DNA of 64,000 nucleotides from Trichostrongylus colubriformis (Eukaryota > Nematoda > Chromadorea > Rhabditida > Trichostrongylidae), in the NCBI GenBank assembly GCA_963978905.1, contig OZ022257.1, positions 43,286,203-43,350,202 of the forward strand. Reading direction: 5' to 3'. Below the pieces are notes generated by a model, which did not search any database, had not been told where the DNA came from, and saw only the letters and a program-made list of their open reading frames with translations. Of this stretch, positions 43,201 through 51,386 are shown piece after piece; position 1 is the stretch's first letter, and the number at the start of each line of letters is the position of its first letter. The position numbers and the translations under genes were made by a program.

Positions 43201-46200
43201 CATACAACTTCCAAATGGATGAGACGAGTAACACAACACGTGAATATGCATCCATAAACTTCTGTATGCTCTCGGCTTTCGTTACAGACGGTTATCGGGC
43301 CGAAATAGTCTAAACCTACATTCTGAAACGGCCGTGCTTTCTTTACCCGGTGCTCCGGGAGATCTGTCATTTCTGGATACTTGTACGGTAGATTGTTCAT
43401 CTTCTGGCATGCGAGGCATGCGCGTATGCATTTCTTCACTTGTTCACGGAGTCGTGGTATCCAGTACTGTAGTCGTACTTGCGCCATGGTGTGGCCTGTG
43501 CTATTGTGATAATGTCCATGTGCCTCCAGCACTATAAGATGACACAGTCTTGAGTTGGGTGCGACTAAGATGGGGTTCTTCGCCGTGCTGCTCAAGTCGG
43601 ATTTGTTTAAGCGTCCATAGGCTCGCAAAATCTGCTTTTCGTCTTTTTTCACGTTGAGGGTTTTCGTCAAATCCTTGATGTAACGTGAATGTAGGTGTAC
43701 TGCCTGGTGGTTCCTGATCAGTACTTCATGAGCATCTTTAATCTCGGATGCTGTTAGGTAATTCTTCCTGATTTGCCTGTGGAGGCAGGGTAGTACACCA
43801 CACAGTTTCACTCTGAGTAAATTTTGCACTCGCGAAGTTATGCATCCAAGGAATCGGATGGCGTATGCCAAAATCCTCAGACACATTATTTTACTGTTGT
43901 ATCTCGTTAGGTCGAGAATTTCTTCGATTTTACTCTCACACGTTTTTGATAAGCTTATATGCGTTATGGACATAATCTCTTCTTCGTTTTTCTCTGACTC
44001 TTCTGGTAGGCGGAAGAAGTTAGAAGCAAATCTGTTGTTGAGAATGTTGTCGAGAGGATATCCTTTCCACCACACATGGGAAGAAAACTCTCTGATGGAT
44101 GCTCCTCGTGTCGCGATATCCGCTGGATTCCATTTTGTATCAATATATCCAAACTTGACTTCGATGTCCATGCTGGTTAGTACTTGTGTGATTCGATGTA
44201 TCTCACGTATCCGATTTGTAACGTAGGGCCCCGTTTTTTCACGATAACGAGAACCTTGGAGCCATTTCATTACGATTTCCGAGTCCGTTAGGAATATCAC
44301 TTTTGCAATGCTTATAGAACCTTTGAGGCTCAGAAGACAGTTGAGGGTGAGTCGTACTCCCATTGTCATGGCATTCAATTCCATTTTGGGGATTGTAGTC
44401 GGATGCTTGCTGTTCGACACTTTCGATTTTGCCATTAGAGATTGGGATGTACTATTACTCGTAAGATAGGTGCATGCTGCCATAGCGATTCCACTAGCGT
44501 CGGAATATGTTACTAGTGTGTACGTTGCGATTCCTTCCTGCGTAACTTTCCTTAATATGTTTTTTCGAAATCCGGACATATCCCTAGCTATGCACTTCCA
44601 GTGTAATCTATGTTCTTCGCTTAGCGGTTCGTCCCAGTTGTAGTGCTCCTTCCACAGAGCTTGTTGAAAATGTTTGGCTTTAACCAATAGTGGGATTACC
44701 CACCCGAAAGGATCATACACAGATGCGATCATTTGTGCAATGGTGCGTTTACTAACGAACTCTTGTTCAGGTACACTGATGTACACCGAAAAGTTGTCGT
44801 TGATGGAGTCCCAAGGTATTCCCAGTACCTTGGGCGTTAGGTTTGTGGAACGGTCGGACGTCGATATCGCCTTGGTGATCTCAGGGTTGTTGGTTACAAA
44901 TGCTCTGAGATTCATCTTGAGATCGTCAAAAATCATTTTCAGTTTTTTGTATTTCTGGATGCCTTCGACTACTGTGTCCGCATCAATCATTAAATTATCG
45001 ACGTAAAGATTGGATATGATTTCAGCGGCCAGTGCCTTATCCTCTACATAGTTGCTTAAGTGGAACTGAATAGTTGCACTTAGAAGAAAGGGTGAGGCGT
45101 TGATGCCGAAGGTAACTCTTTTGAATCTGTAAACGGTTAGATTGTCATCAGACAGTGGTTTCGTGTTGTCTCTGACCCATAGACATCTAGTAAAATCTCT
45201 GTCGTCTTCGTGCAAATGTACTTGTAAAAATGCTTTCTCTACATCTGAAAGCAAGACATACCTTCCTACTCGGAAGCGTAAGAGTATCCCGTATAGTTTG
45301 GGCAATAGTGTAGGTCCTTGATGCACTACATCATTCAGTGATGGGCAATTTTTATAATGTGCTGATGCATCGAACACTGCTCTGAATTTCGTAGTGTCTT
45401 TCTGAGGAGTGATTACAGGTTGGTGCGGAAGGTAATGCCTCGGGTTTCTGAAAGTATCGTGAGCTTCATTCACTTCTTCCAGAATGCCTTTGTTAAGCTG
45501 ATCTTGAAATACTTCGTGGTACTGTCTGAGAATTTCGGGCTCCGTTTGATATTTTTGCAATACGCTTCTCAAACGATGCAACGCCAATGCTCTGTTGTCT
45601 GGCAGACTTTCGTGTTGCTCCTTGAATGGAAGTCGAACAACATAGCCGGTATCCCTTTTTTCAATGGACTTGTTGAAACCTTCCAGTACTTGCTCGTTAA
45701 TGCGAGTCTTTTCTTCCTTCTCCGGGCCACAGAATTCTTGTTCTATTCTCTCTGTGTCTCTTTGTGTATTCCAGTGGCTTTCCCATGTGTCGGCTTTTTC
45801 TCCCGATCCTACGGCGTGTACTGTTGAGTACAAGCGATTTTCAAATTTTCCGCGTTTGGTGGTGCGTTCACCAGAAATCATATATCCTATGGGCGTGGGA
45901 ACAAGTTTAAGTCCGGAAGGCATTGTGAATTGCGGTGCTTCGAACTTTATAAAGTCCCAGAGTTGGTCACATCCGATTAGGATTTGAGGTCGATAAAGTG
46001 TTGGGTTATGTTTTGAGCTTAATTTTATGCGCATCTTGCGGATGAAGTTTAGATCTTCTTCTTGGAGCTTTCCTCCAGTGAGGTTGCCGGTGAGGTTGTT
46101 ATGAGTGTAAAATCTCAGACAATGCTGTTTCCCTTCAGCATCCAATATGGTCAAACATGTATCGTTACATTGAACTTCCTTGGTGGTTTCCGTTCCAAAG

Positions 46201-49200
46201 GTCTTGATTTTCATGGTTACTATTCCAAGACTAGGTAGCTGAAGCTCTTCTGCCAGTTTGGCATCAATGAAGCTGCGATCTGCACCAGTGTCAAGTAAAA
46301 CTTGGAGGGTGACGAGCTTCTGTGTTTTTGGATGGACTGTTTCTACTGATCCTGTCAAAAGGAATATCTCCCCCTCTTCACGGGTTCGATAAGACGAGTC
46401 TTCCACTCTCATAACCGTAAGGTTAAGGAATTGGTCGCTTTCGGTTTGCTTGCCTTCATCTTCGCATGTGGTAAGATTCTGGCGAGCCTGCATTGACCTC
46501 TGTTCTCCCTCTTTTTTCCGATTTGAAGTAGGAGTTTGAGAGGACAAATTGGGAGCAGCAGATTTGAAGCATGTAGATGTATGATGCTTTTTTCCACACT
46601 GCATGCACCCTTTACTATTGCATTCGGCATATTTATGTGTCTTGGATCCGCAACCAATGCAACGATTGGCTTTCTTTAAATGCTCAAGGCGTGCTTTCGG
46701 GCTAGTGATTCTAGTGCACCCCGTGGACCAGTGGTCCTTGCTATCACAGTAGAAGCAGAAGGGGGCACGACTTTTTGCCTGGGTTTCCGGTTTCCTCTCT
46801 GAAATTTTCGGTAACTGTGAGGCTTCAGATCTCACGGGCAATTGCTGCTCAATCTCTTCTTCCTGCTTTATGACGCTGTCAAGAGTCGTCATAAGTTTAG
46901 TCAAAGTCCAGTTTTCGTTCTGGGCCAGCGACACCTTTTCTTTGAGAGTACTCCTCTGGATAGCTTCCGTGAACTTCGACAGAATCTTTGATAGAAGCCA
47001 TGGGCTATCGAGGGATTCGCCTTTGCTCACCAGCTGGGCTGTTATGGCCGATAGCTGGTTATGGAGTTTGCGCTGATCCTTCAGCAGCGTGCTCCTAGCC
47101 TTCCAGTGCTCCAGTTGACGATGTAAACTGGTGATTATGCTTTGGGCATTCCCATATCTTTGTTTGAGGTGAACTACTGCTAGCTTGTAATTGACAGAGG
47201 TTACTTGAAAGCGAGCAATGGATTCACGAGCTTCACCTTTCAAGGCCCTTAGGAAATAGTTGAACTTCTGGAGGTCTGGGAGCCGGAGTGAATGAACGGT
47301 AGAATCGAACAACTCCCAAAAGTTATCCCATTCCCAACTTTTTCCGTCAAACTCGGGTAGTGGTATCTTGGGAAGCTTTATTCGAGGTGCTGAACTGTTC
47401 ATCTGCTCTGCAACTCGTGGGGATCTACTTGATGCCAGAGTCTCCTTTCTAATTTGAAGTGTCACCAGCAAATTTGTAGCTTCGGAAATAGTATCTTCAG
47501 CTTTACTGAGGTACTCCGATACTTTTGTTTCCTCTTCCTCTGTTAAAGGCTCTCTGAGGTTATCTATTGCATCAGTGTATGCAAAAAGAGCGCTCTCAAA
47601 TGTGGCATAAACTGCTTTGATCTCCACTTCAGCTGTCTCAATTTCTTCCAAGACCTCGCATGCTCTCTGATCCCCTATGTTCAGATCATCACCTACTCTC
47701 GAGTATTTCGCTAAACTCTTCGATAATGAATTGGAATGCCTGGTTAGTACCGCTTTCCTAACTTTCAGTGATGTAGTCATTATTCGATTTAGGCGTTTAA
47801 GAGCTACTTTGTCGAAAGTTTGGGTAACCAAGAAGCAACTCTTCTGAATCCCACCTGACTTATTAATGGCTTCTTCGGATGCTTCTTTGCGACTTGCACT
47901 GCAGGCTCGGATTGCTTGGAACGGCCGATGCACCACTTGTCTGGACGGCACAATGCACGGAAGAACTATTTATTCTTACTCAGGAGGCCTTAAATACCGG
48001 CCTTTATCTCATCATATTGATATGGTATCGTATCGGTGGTTGTCTTTCTTAGGTTTGATATCAGCATCATTCCACAAGTCTTCCCTTGTTATGCTCGCAT
48101 GATTATGAAAGATGATAAGACCACCTGAGTTAACAGACTTCATGTTAACTTTATATATAAACACAACAAACAACACAACATAATACAAACCAAACAATTC
48201 AATATACTGTTAGCAATGCTCTACGCTCTGCACAATGCTCTATGCTCTGCGGTCACGTCCGTGACAAACCTTTGTAGGTCGTCCGTTTTGCACTTTTAAT
48301 ATTTCAAAACCTCTACGCTGTATGCTTCTATGACGACGGCTCTATCTATACCCATCAAAGTACTCTCGAGTGTCGAGAAAAAATAGGCGCTCCGGCACAA
48401 CCTCCCCCGAATTGTATTAGGTTGTCCCGAAAGTTCCGGAACACCCCGACCACTTTTTTTTTCAAATTTGTTTCTTTACAACATAAACACATTTCAGCTA
48501 ACAAGATATTCACCATTACTATCTATCACTTCTGTCATCTATCCGGAAGCTTGCCAATCCCATCCGCCCAGAACTGTTGACACTGCCTCGCGAAGAAACG
48601 CCCGACCTCCATCTCGATGTCGCGCTGCTTTTTGAGCTGTTTCCCCTTTAGGAAGTTCTGTAGAGGGGCGAACAGCTGGTAGTCAGACGGTGCGAGGTCG
48701 GGGCTATATGGAGGATGTGGTAGCACTTCCCAGCCTAGCGTCGCCAAGGTGTCCCGGGTGAATGTTGCCAGATGTCGGCTGTCGGATAGGGCATGGGGTG
48801 TCCAAGTTGAGAGCACTTTCCGGTATCCCTGCCGAGTGAGATGCTGATCGACTGTGGTGTTCCCACAACCGAGTAGCAGGGCCACTTCACATGTGCTTGC
48901 CGTGGGGTTCTCCTGCACAGTTCTCTTGAAAAGCTGATCGTCAGCTCAGATGGACGGCCACTGCGTTGCTGATCTTTCAGGGCTATCTCTTCAGAACGGA
49001 AGCGGGTGAACCAACGGTGGATAGTTGTGCTTGCTCCACATGCGACGCTGATTATTTGGACCACTTCCCTTATGGAACTCCCTCGGCAGAACTCGTAGAG
49101 GTACAATGCTCGGAGTGACGTCTCGTCCATTTCGAGCTCTATTCCTTTTGTGGATAGGCGCGAATCCTTATATGCCTATGGCATGGAACGTTCCTTAAAG

Positions 49201-51370
49201 TCAATCGACAAATGCCCTGGTTATCCATCGCGGGAAGGCCCGAAAACCCTTGTCCGCCAAGGTGTTCCGGAACTTTCGGGACAGCCTAATACTTGTACTC
49301 CGCCAGTATGTACTTTTGTGTTAATTGCTGTTCACAAGTGATTGCCTAAGAATTTTCTTATTTGGACGAATAATTTTATTTTTTTAATTATATTTAATCA
49401 GATAGCTGGGTCACCTAACAGCACGTTCAGTTTCTCATGTGACTTAGGATCGTTGCTAAGCTTAGCGATTGCGACCCCCTTCCCTCCCGTCCGTCATGTA
49501 TGGCCCCCTTTCGAGGAATCCTCGACTTTCGGAGTACCCTGGTCCGCACACTCTCAAAGATTGTTCATGATTGCTGATCTGCGAGATCATCAGATCTGCA
49601 ATCATGGCCAATCAGGTCATTAGTATGAGCAGAAGGCAGCAAAAGCCTTTTTTCGAAATGGACAAAAAATTTGGAACCGAGAAGTGCTTTTTGAAGAAAA
49701 TTCCTCTAGCTGAGAATGGATCTGTAGAGTTTCTACAGAGAACGGAAATTTCTGCAACAATGCTATTTTGATTAGAAAATCTCAAGAAAAGATTAGATGC
49801 GCGCTGAAAGGATGAAGGGGGATCCCCGCTTTTCGGAATACGGCTGATGACCATCTACTACTACTATAGCACTTGAAAGGCTAAAACCCTGCATACGGAC
49901 TGCATCCCAGGGATTCCAAAGCAATTCTTGTCTGAGTCGTCTCCCGAAAATCTGAATGTTCATAATAGTTTGAGTGCTCTTAAAGGCACAGCTCACGATG
50001 ATATGAGTATCTTGAATCTACTCGCGAGATAGACTTTTCCACAACGTCAAAGCGTGTTCCATCACCAGGTGAGAACTGAACGCGTAAAGAACCAGTAAGT
50101 TAGATGGCAGCTACCGTCTCTAGATGACCTACACCCATCCTATTCAGCCAGCGGGGCAGCGTAAGCATGTACGCACGTGCATTAGAGGCATGATATCGAA
50201 TAAACAACAAGAAACGATAGAGGAAACTCCCATTGTAACGACAACCTTATCGGATGATATTATCACTGAATACTTGACTAAATGCTCGCTTGTAGGCCGT
50301 AGACTTGTCGAAGCCAAAAACCAGGAAGACTCTACTTCCAAGGTTTTTGAAAGTTTTCCTTCTTTTTTTATCGCATTTGTTTTCTTTAGCACATACGAAG
50401 CACGAAAACTGTCGGGAATTGTGCCTCCAGGAAAAAAATCCCTCACCTGAGAACATCACGAAGTTTTGGAAAAAAAACACGAATGAAGAAAAGCATAGTC
50501 GCTTTATGAAATGTAAATTTTGCTATTTCGCGGTACTTTAGAGCTTTCCTTCCCATTTCCTATTCCTTGAATTGGAGAGGGATCGTCTCTACACAATCAA
50601 TCCCACTGCACGCTGCTGCTCCCTACAGTGGCAGTAATACGCAGTCAGACGGAGCACTTGCCCGTACGAGGCTACACGCCGGGCGGTGAGGGGGTAGTGC
50701 TAAACGACGTAAGCGATAGACTGAGAGCGTTCCTTCTCAGAAATTCGAACGTTCTCTTTGACAACTAGTTTTCATCTGCAATATCACCTTATCTTCAAGA
50801 ACACCCAAATGATATCTAGAAAAGAGTACAGTCATCGGCAGAGTTAAAATTTCATAGAGACGTGAATAAGAAACTGTTTCAAAGCCCATATCACCGACCG
50901 ATGGCTTTGATGTTGTGTGTGCTTTCTACTGGTATATGTCCATTATCTTATTACCAAACATGGTAATGAGCACAAAGTGTTGCTGAGTTATTGTCGCGCT
51001 CTGCAACAATGAAATCGGTGACTGCACAACCTTCCCTGCTGATGGCCGAGGCCAGCTCCAGTGTTTATGTGAGTTAAGCTACTGAGCCAATTAAAGTTTC
51101 AGAGTTGCCATCACGCGCAAGATTACGGCCTACATACTGGCGAGATACAAAAAGCCAATTGAGGCCATCATGGCGTACATCCACAATAATTCGAATTTTT
51201 ATATAATTTGCTATACTGACCTTACAATTGATGTGAAAGTTGAGTTTGCCACATCGCTTCAAAACTACAGAGGAAATAATCAATGATAGATAACCGGCTG
51301 TTGCTTGCATTCCCACAACAACTCGAAACCGCAAATCTCTAGTAAGTTCTTCCGCATCGGAACAGTTCAT
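28055..51370 (-). CDS. Sra/Srab-superfamily seven-transmembrane chemoreceptor, complete
   Basis: A predicted chemosensory GPCR. Exons: 51370-51221, 40059-39841, 33072-32977, 32462-32266, 29273-29087, 28225-28055. All phases fit and give 339 aa, the usual length of Sra/Srab proteins. Landmarks: TM1 about residues 17-37; FHINCK at 45-50; TM2 51-72 (LAVFILHSIIIAVM); extracellular Cys in NACNLW; IERAIALW at the TM3 end (128-135); TM4 across the exon 3/4 junction; EEDFSQRYAYCS loop; TM5 about 198-216; FDLQSSYQLREN before TM6; PYYTIVSPIVLLYII in TM7; cytoplasmic tail with YFRTYTEMW. AATATTCAG six bases upstream of the ATG is a plausible SL trans-splice acceptor. The exon 2 to 3 join is the least certain, because TM3 is only weakly hydrophobic. 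Exons 3-6 are confirmed by the paralogue at 58.9-63.0 kb. Sra versus Srab is not resolved. Confidence 0.82.
28583..28690 (+). repeat. Dispersed repeat related to 10478-10600
   Basis: Both start ATTCCATGTCTG and continue with AGA-AGAC and ATAG.CTATA blocks followed by TGGTCGGGTA/TGGGCTGGGTC. Lies in receptor intron 5. Confidence 0.35.
29087..29273 (-). CDS. Chemoreceptor exon 5 (FDLQ motif, TM6)
   Basis: A 187-bp exon starting after TTTAG in phase 2. RRFDLQSSYQLRENASVIRL leads into TM6, ending FASVN before GTGAGT. By my count 30 of 62 residues match the paralogue's exon. Confidence 0.88.
29500..31830 (+). pseudogene. RTE-like LINE relic in receptor intron 4
   Basis: The 5' part (29500-29760, GAGACGCAGGTGGAT) matches the start of the relic at 55.1 kb. 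The endonuclease part near 30020-30600 shows GEELFLGTCDRGYIGG and TRIGRLRLKRFG in several frames with stops. The reverse-transcriptase part near 31150-31830 shows KWEGMGVKIDGRHL, a decayed catalytic box (FVVD for FADD) and RRSNRAAWEVFKTTEGVVKK. The middle is interrupted by unrelated DNA including a TTAA-MITE arm (30930-31153). Antisense to the host gene. Nonfunctional. Confidence 0.8.
30930..31153 (+). mobile_element. Single arm of the TTAA MITE inserted in the LINE relic
   Basis: AGGCTTTTACTCGGAGGCCC through CATTAGGCAAATACAACATA to a GACGATTCCTTTG end matches the right arm of 16341-16765 in the same orientation. The left arm is missing. Confidence 0.6.
32266..32462 (-). CDS. Chemoreceptor exon 4 (TM4, loop, TM5)
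   Basis: A 197-bp exon: ISVAVSGWSIGEEDFSQRYA, YCS, then TM5 and NNYAER. The donor GTACCT is weak but aligns exactly with the paralogue's GTAGTC. Confidence 0.87.
32977..33072 (-). CDS. Chemoreceptor exon 3 (IERA motif, start of TM4)
   Basis: A 96-bp exon between TTTCAG and GTAAGT encoding CIVIERAIALW..KIGISFVAVS. The paralogous exon at 62865-62960 has the same length and phase. Confidence 0.85.
34450..35010 (-). pseudogene. LINE endonuclease fragment, second type
   Basis: On the minus strand from about 34958 downward it reads IGTLNVGSLTGEPCEMTNLM, RRYIQLLCL and, in other frames, pieces of an AP-type endonuclease. The sequence differs from the RTE copies here. Stops and frame changes show it is dead. 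Lies in receptor intron 2. Confidence 0.55.
35184..35223 (+). repeat. 20-bp tandem duplication
   Basis: TCTACATATAGGTGGTAGAT occurs twice with no mismatch at the edge of the adjoining composite repeat. Confidence 0.9.
35224..36206 (-). mobile_element. Composite Helitron-like repeat (copy 2)
   Basis: Same order as copy 1: unique segment (35224-35560, with CGGTCGATACCCAG and GTAGATCGCAG), about three 145-bp units (35600-36040), then a terminal segment with GCGACGCGAGATATGAATTT, CA-rich tracts and ATTATATAAAGTAGGA. Read on the minus strand the terminus is TCCTACTTTATATAATCGGC with A as the next base outside, as expected for Helitron insertion at AT. Confidence 0.55.
36331..36410 (-). repeat. 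tRNA-like (SINE-head) sequence
   Basis: On the minus strand TAGCTCAGTGGTTGAGAG is a good RNA polymerase III A box and ATTGAATTCC sits where a B box would be, but no paired acceptor stem forms. Probably a tRNA-derived repeat, not a tRNA gene. Confidence 0.3.
37459..37588. mobile_element. Short palindromic MITE, copy 2
   Basis: Shares AGTCCATTTCCCGAGGCC, GGCAGGGC and CTACGGACTTGGGTGAGTGG with the arms of 12024-12164 and has the same inverted-repeat layout. It lies in intron 2 of the receptor gene. Confidence 0.7.
37960..38310 (+). repeat. Dispersed ~350-400 bp repeat family, copy in receptor intron 2
   Basis: Blocks ACATGTTCTCTAGAAACAAG, GCAGAAGAGGTGA, TCGTTTTGCAGTTCGTCAGC and GAGTTGCCGGCGA correspond in order to 52155-52520. 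Confidence 0.65.
39841..40059 (-). CDS. Chemoreceptor exon 2 (TM2, first extracellular loop)
   Basis: Acceptor TTTTTTCAG, then ILIMASLAVFILHSIIIAVM as TM2, a loop with NACNLWNQRD and EKECLS, then DYEIVK before donor GTATGC. 219 bp, phase 0 at both ends. An alternative donor 11 bp downstream would change the phase, so GTATGC is preferred. Confidence 0.7.
40094..40421 (-). repeat. BEL 3' LTR
   Basis: Read on the minus strand it starts TGTCACGGACGTGACC and ends GTCCAGACA (TG...CA). AATAAA at 40130-40125 (minus) is the polyadenylation signal. Confidence 0.93.
40422..40432 (-). other. BEL polypurine tract
   Basis: GGGGGGAA on the minus strand directly abuts the 3' LTR, the expected plus-strand primer site. 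Confidence 0.65.
40445..40646 (-). other. Frame-shifted continuation of the BEL ORF with two CCHC knuckles
   Basis: Beyond the stop at 40613-40611 another minus frame stays open from the A7 run (40646-40640) to TAA at 40447-40445. It contains CRLCLDSRHDTEQC and CRYCGSKNHDKALC, both canonical CX2CX4HX4C knuckles, followed by an acidic helix. One base more or less in the A7 run would put it in frame with the main ORF, so it is probably the true C-terminus. Confidence 0.7.
40611..47780 (-). CDS. BEL/Pao gag-pol polyprotein with C-terminal coiled-coil/zinc-knuckle extension
   Basis: The first ATG (M-T-T-S) is at 47780-47778. The open frame begins earlier, inside the LTR, but only with GTG. About 2389 aa without a stop. 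Approximate residues: gag DUF1759-like (LPEFDGKSWEWDNF) 143-320; zinc knuckles CFYCDSKDHWSTGC near 341 and a second Cys/His cluster soon after; retropepsin LLDTGADRSFID near 496; RT with LSDVEKAFLQVHL near 846 and YVDN near 926; RNase H YSDAS near 1093; HHCC integrase zinc site 1420-1457; integrase core VGLDYFGPI, VTCDNAPTF and a Glu in GGFYERL (1493-1606); DUF5641-like about 1716-1803. Then comes a leader-like ALTLAVIFVVNG near 1870, an alpha-helical and coiled-coil region to about 2250, an acidic stretch, and CAFC..H..C near 2355. The last part sits where other elements carry env, but no env similarity is visible. Confidence 0.93.
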   Translation of the reverse strand: MTTSLKVRKAVLTRHSNSLSKSLAKYSRVGDDLNIGDQRACEVLEEIETAEVEIKAVYATFESALFAYTDAIDNLREPLTEEEETKVSEYLSKAEDTISEATNLLVTLQIRKETLASSRSPRVAEQMNSSAPRIKLPKIPLPEFDGKSWEWDNFWELFDSTVHSLRLPDLQKFNYFLRALKGEARESIARFQVTSVNYKLAVVHLKQRYGNAQSIITSLHRQLEHWKARSTLLKDQRKLHNQLSAITAQLVSKGESLDSPWLLSKILSKFTEAIQRSTLKEKVSLAQNENWTLTKLMTTLDSVIKQEEEIEQQLPVRSEASQLPKISERKPETQAKSRAPFCFYCDSKDHWSTGCTRITSPKARLEHLKKANRCIGCGSKTHKYAECNSKGCMQCGKKHHTSTCFKSAAPNLSSQTPTSNRKKEGEQRSMQARQNLTTCEDEGKQTESDQFLNLTVMRVEDSSYRTREEGEIFLLTGSVETVHPKTQKLVTLQVLLDTGADRSFIDAKLAEELQLPSLGIVTMKIKTFGTETTKEVQCNDTCLTILDAEGKQHCLRFYTHNNLTGNLTGGKLQEEDLNFIRKMRIKLSSKHNPTLYRPQILIGCDQLWDFIKFEAPQFTMPSGLKLVPTPIGYMISGERTTKRGKFENRLYSTVHAVGSGEKADTWESHWNTQRDTERIEQEFCGPEKEEKTRINEQVLEGFNKSIEKRDTGYVVRLPFKEQHESLPDNRALALHRLRSVLQKYQTEPEILRQYHEVFQDQLNKGILEEVNEAHDTFRNPRHYLPHQPVITPQKDTTKFRAVFDASAHYKNCPSLNDVVHQGPTLLPKLYGILLRFRVGRYVLLSDVEKAFLQVHLHEDDRDFTRCLWVRDNTKPLSDDNLTVYRFKRVTFGINASPFLLSATIQFHLSNYVEDKALAAEIISNLYVDNLMIDADTVVEGIQKYKKLKMIFDDLKMNLRAFVTNNPEITKAISTSDRSTNLTPKVLGIPWDSINDNFSVYISVPEQEFVSKRTIAQMIASVYDPFGWVIPLLVKAKHFQQALWKEHYNWDEPLSEEHRLHWKCIARDMSGFRKNILRKVTQEGIATYTLVTYSDASGIAMAACTYLTSNSTSQSLMAKSKVSNSKHPTTIPKMELNAMTMGVRLTLNCLLSLKGSISIAKVIFLTDSEIVMKWLQGSRYREKTGPYVTNRIREIHRITQVLTSMDIEVKFGYIDTKWNPADIATRGASIREFSSHVWWKGYPLDNILNNRFASNFFRLPEESEKNEEEIMSITHISLSKTCESKIEEILDLTRYNSKIMCLRILAYAIRFLGCITSRVQNLLRVKLCGVLPCLHRQIRKNYLTASEIKDAHEVLIRNHQAVHLHSRYIKDLTKTLNVKKDEKQILRAYGRLNKSDLSSTAKNPILVAPNSRLCHLIVLEAHGHYHNSTGHTMAQVRLQYWIPRLREQVKKCIRACLACQKMNNLPYKYPEMTDLPEHRVKKARPFQNVGLDYFGPITVCNESREHTEVYGCIFTCCVTRLIHLEVVCDGTTEKFLNALRRFVARRGKSNTVTCDNAPTFVLGSQIMNDSLGATIQEDKLTRTMSNQLIEWRHITPYSPWKGGFYERLIKSVKHALTKAIGRHILTMEQLCTFLVEIEGCLNSRPLTYQESDINDDIIPLRPIDFLQREMNLTLPMMFHGQDHTDPSYLPPQEALRIETRLQAQKALKSSYTLTERFWEMWKKQYLTALREQHRRNIDDKRGTTKEIREGVIVLLSDPHRKRNTWKMARITKLIPSNDGAVREVEVFHNKKTLRRPINQLIPLEIADHGEDSQQEKTSEKGQSAPQSVKKRYNLRSRRTTDNMTEHSQNQGNILHITSQSHKTWPPSLYLKMALTLAVIFVVNGTQPTIRKQIRSYSNYDYESECRKGSKEHQSMIYIFQTKYLSDNKSQSNMVTLPGLDRLPIDCVIYRSNNLVIKNYNGSHSMHDNLNLEEWAKVELHEKTGKGHKRVKKKEHQQINTLHHPKHYCFSMAAREHEYEFAKKRQAEERKLIDEIRRKRACVKNASRFPTEKNIQSKIRNFIRSILSIVTSNYLSVSFANVRGNRPQYFADMKASLYRSQLEKIHLEVSCTLDRIRFAAEGISMAHEVYNLLVLSDGAIESSRESFSSEDEQGVMLEPNFTADFIRKEIDFLEELRHQIENEIKEAQIQEESEEHESAFDSMKRMITEMREDMETKHTQLQMEISNQNERINEMFKVLLEMKKTSSRANEIYEHCEQAPTEDKKDPEEQPEEDLLDLPDDNDLKEYGYYDNSTTSVLNSSDDSIDPKQESYREDQRTLELKERRAEIKEYLKEMSTVPERKISRVDQMRYKDQYLVCAFCLVKGQHYSDSCPSYVSEIEKKTCTVSTMPG
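47922..47935 (-). other. BEL primer binding site, tRNA-Gly
   Basis: TGGTGCATCGGCCG on the minus strand begins two bases after the 5' LTR. It is complementary to the 3' end (with CCA) of eukaryotic tRNA-Gly(GCC) over 14 bases. Confidence 0.8.
47938..48266 (-). repeat. BEL 5' LTR
   Basis: One base longer than the 3' LTR. TATATATAAAG on the minus strand (near 48160-48151) is a likely TATA box, and AATAAA lies at 47974-47969. Confidence 0.93.
48151..48160 (-). promoter_or_regulatory. BEL LTR TATA box
   Basis: TTATATATAA within the 5' LTR on the minus strand, upstream of the R/U5 part that carries AATAAA. Position and sequence are as expected for an LTR promoter. Confidence 0.55.
48417..49289 (-). 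mobile_element. Internally deleted mariner-type element
   Basis: Terminal inverted repeats TTAGGTTGTCCCGAAAGTTC at the left and its near-perfect complement at the right (one mismatch in 29 bp) are flanked by the TA duplication (48415-48416 and 49290-49291). At 873 bp it is roughly two-thirds of a full mariner of about 1.3 kb. Confidence 0.92.
48535..49130 (-). pseudogene. Mariner transposase remnant
   Basis: The N-terminal part (from 49130) reads ETSLRALYLYEFCRG and FTRFRSEEIALKDQQRSGRP, the DNA-binding helix-turn-helix and linker. The frame then shifts near 48900. The C-terminal part has LPHPPYSPDLAPSDYQLF with the third catalytic Asp and FWADGIGKLPDR. The middle, with the first two catalytic acids, is deleted. 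Cannot be active. Hookworms carry mariners of this kind (for example bandit), but the subfamily is not determined. Confidence 0.88.
49292..51220. other. Receptor intron 1, part upstream of the mariner
   Basis: No exon is recognised. CTTAAAGGCACAGCTCACGA at 49979-49998 looks like the start of another TTAAAGGCACA-type MITE, related to GAAGGCACAGCTCACAATAA at 16842-16861. The other end was not found. Confidence 0.35.
51221..51370 (-). CDS. Chemoreceptor exon 1 (TM1, FHxNxK)
   Basis: MNCSDAEELTRDLRF, then a hydrophobic stretch, then KLNFHINCK before donor GTCAGT. The N-terminal Cys, TM1 and FHxN motif are typical of the superfamily. Phase 0 end. 11.2 kb from exon 2. Confidence 0.75.
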
Positions 51371-51376
51371 CGGAAC

Positions 51377-51386
51377 CTGAATATTT
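51377..51386 (-). promoter_or_regulatory. Candidate SL trans-splice acceptor of the receptor mRNA
   Basis: AAATATTCAG on the minus strand ends six bases before the exon 1 ATG. A splice acceptor with no matching upstream exon this close to the start is what a spliced-leader site looks like in nematodes. Confidence 0.45.

Larger units (their letters stand above)
40094..48266 (-). mobile_element. Intact BEL/Pao LTR retrotransposon in receptor intron 1
   Basis: An 8173-bp element transcribed on the minus strand, in the same sense as the host gene. It has LTRs of 328 and 329 bp, AACCT on both sides (40089-40093 and 48267-48271) as a 5-bp target duplication, a tRNA-Gly primer site, a short purine tract and one long gag-pol frame. 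The LTRs differ by three substitutions and a one-base indel, so the insertion is young. The domain order (gag, protease, RT, RNase H, integrase, DUF5641-like) is that of BEL/Pao. Confidence 0.95.

Noticed and set aside
40933..47076. Plus-strand open frames of 60-135 codons inside the BEL element
   Set aside because: All are antisense to the continuous gag-pol frame and show no domain.
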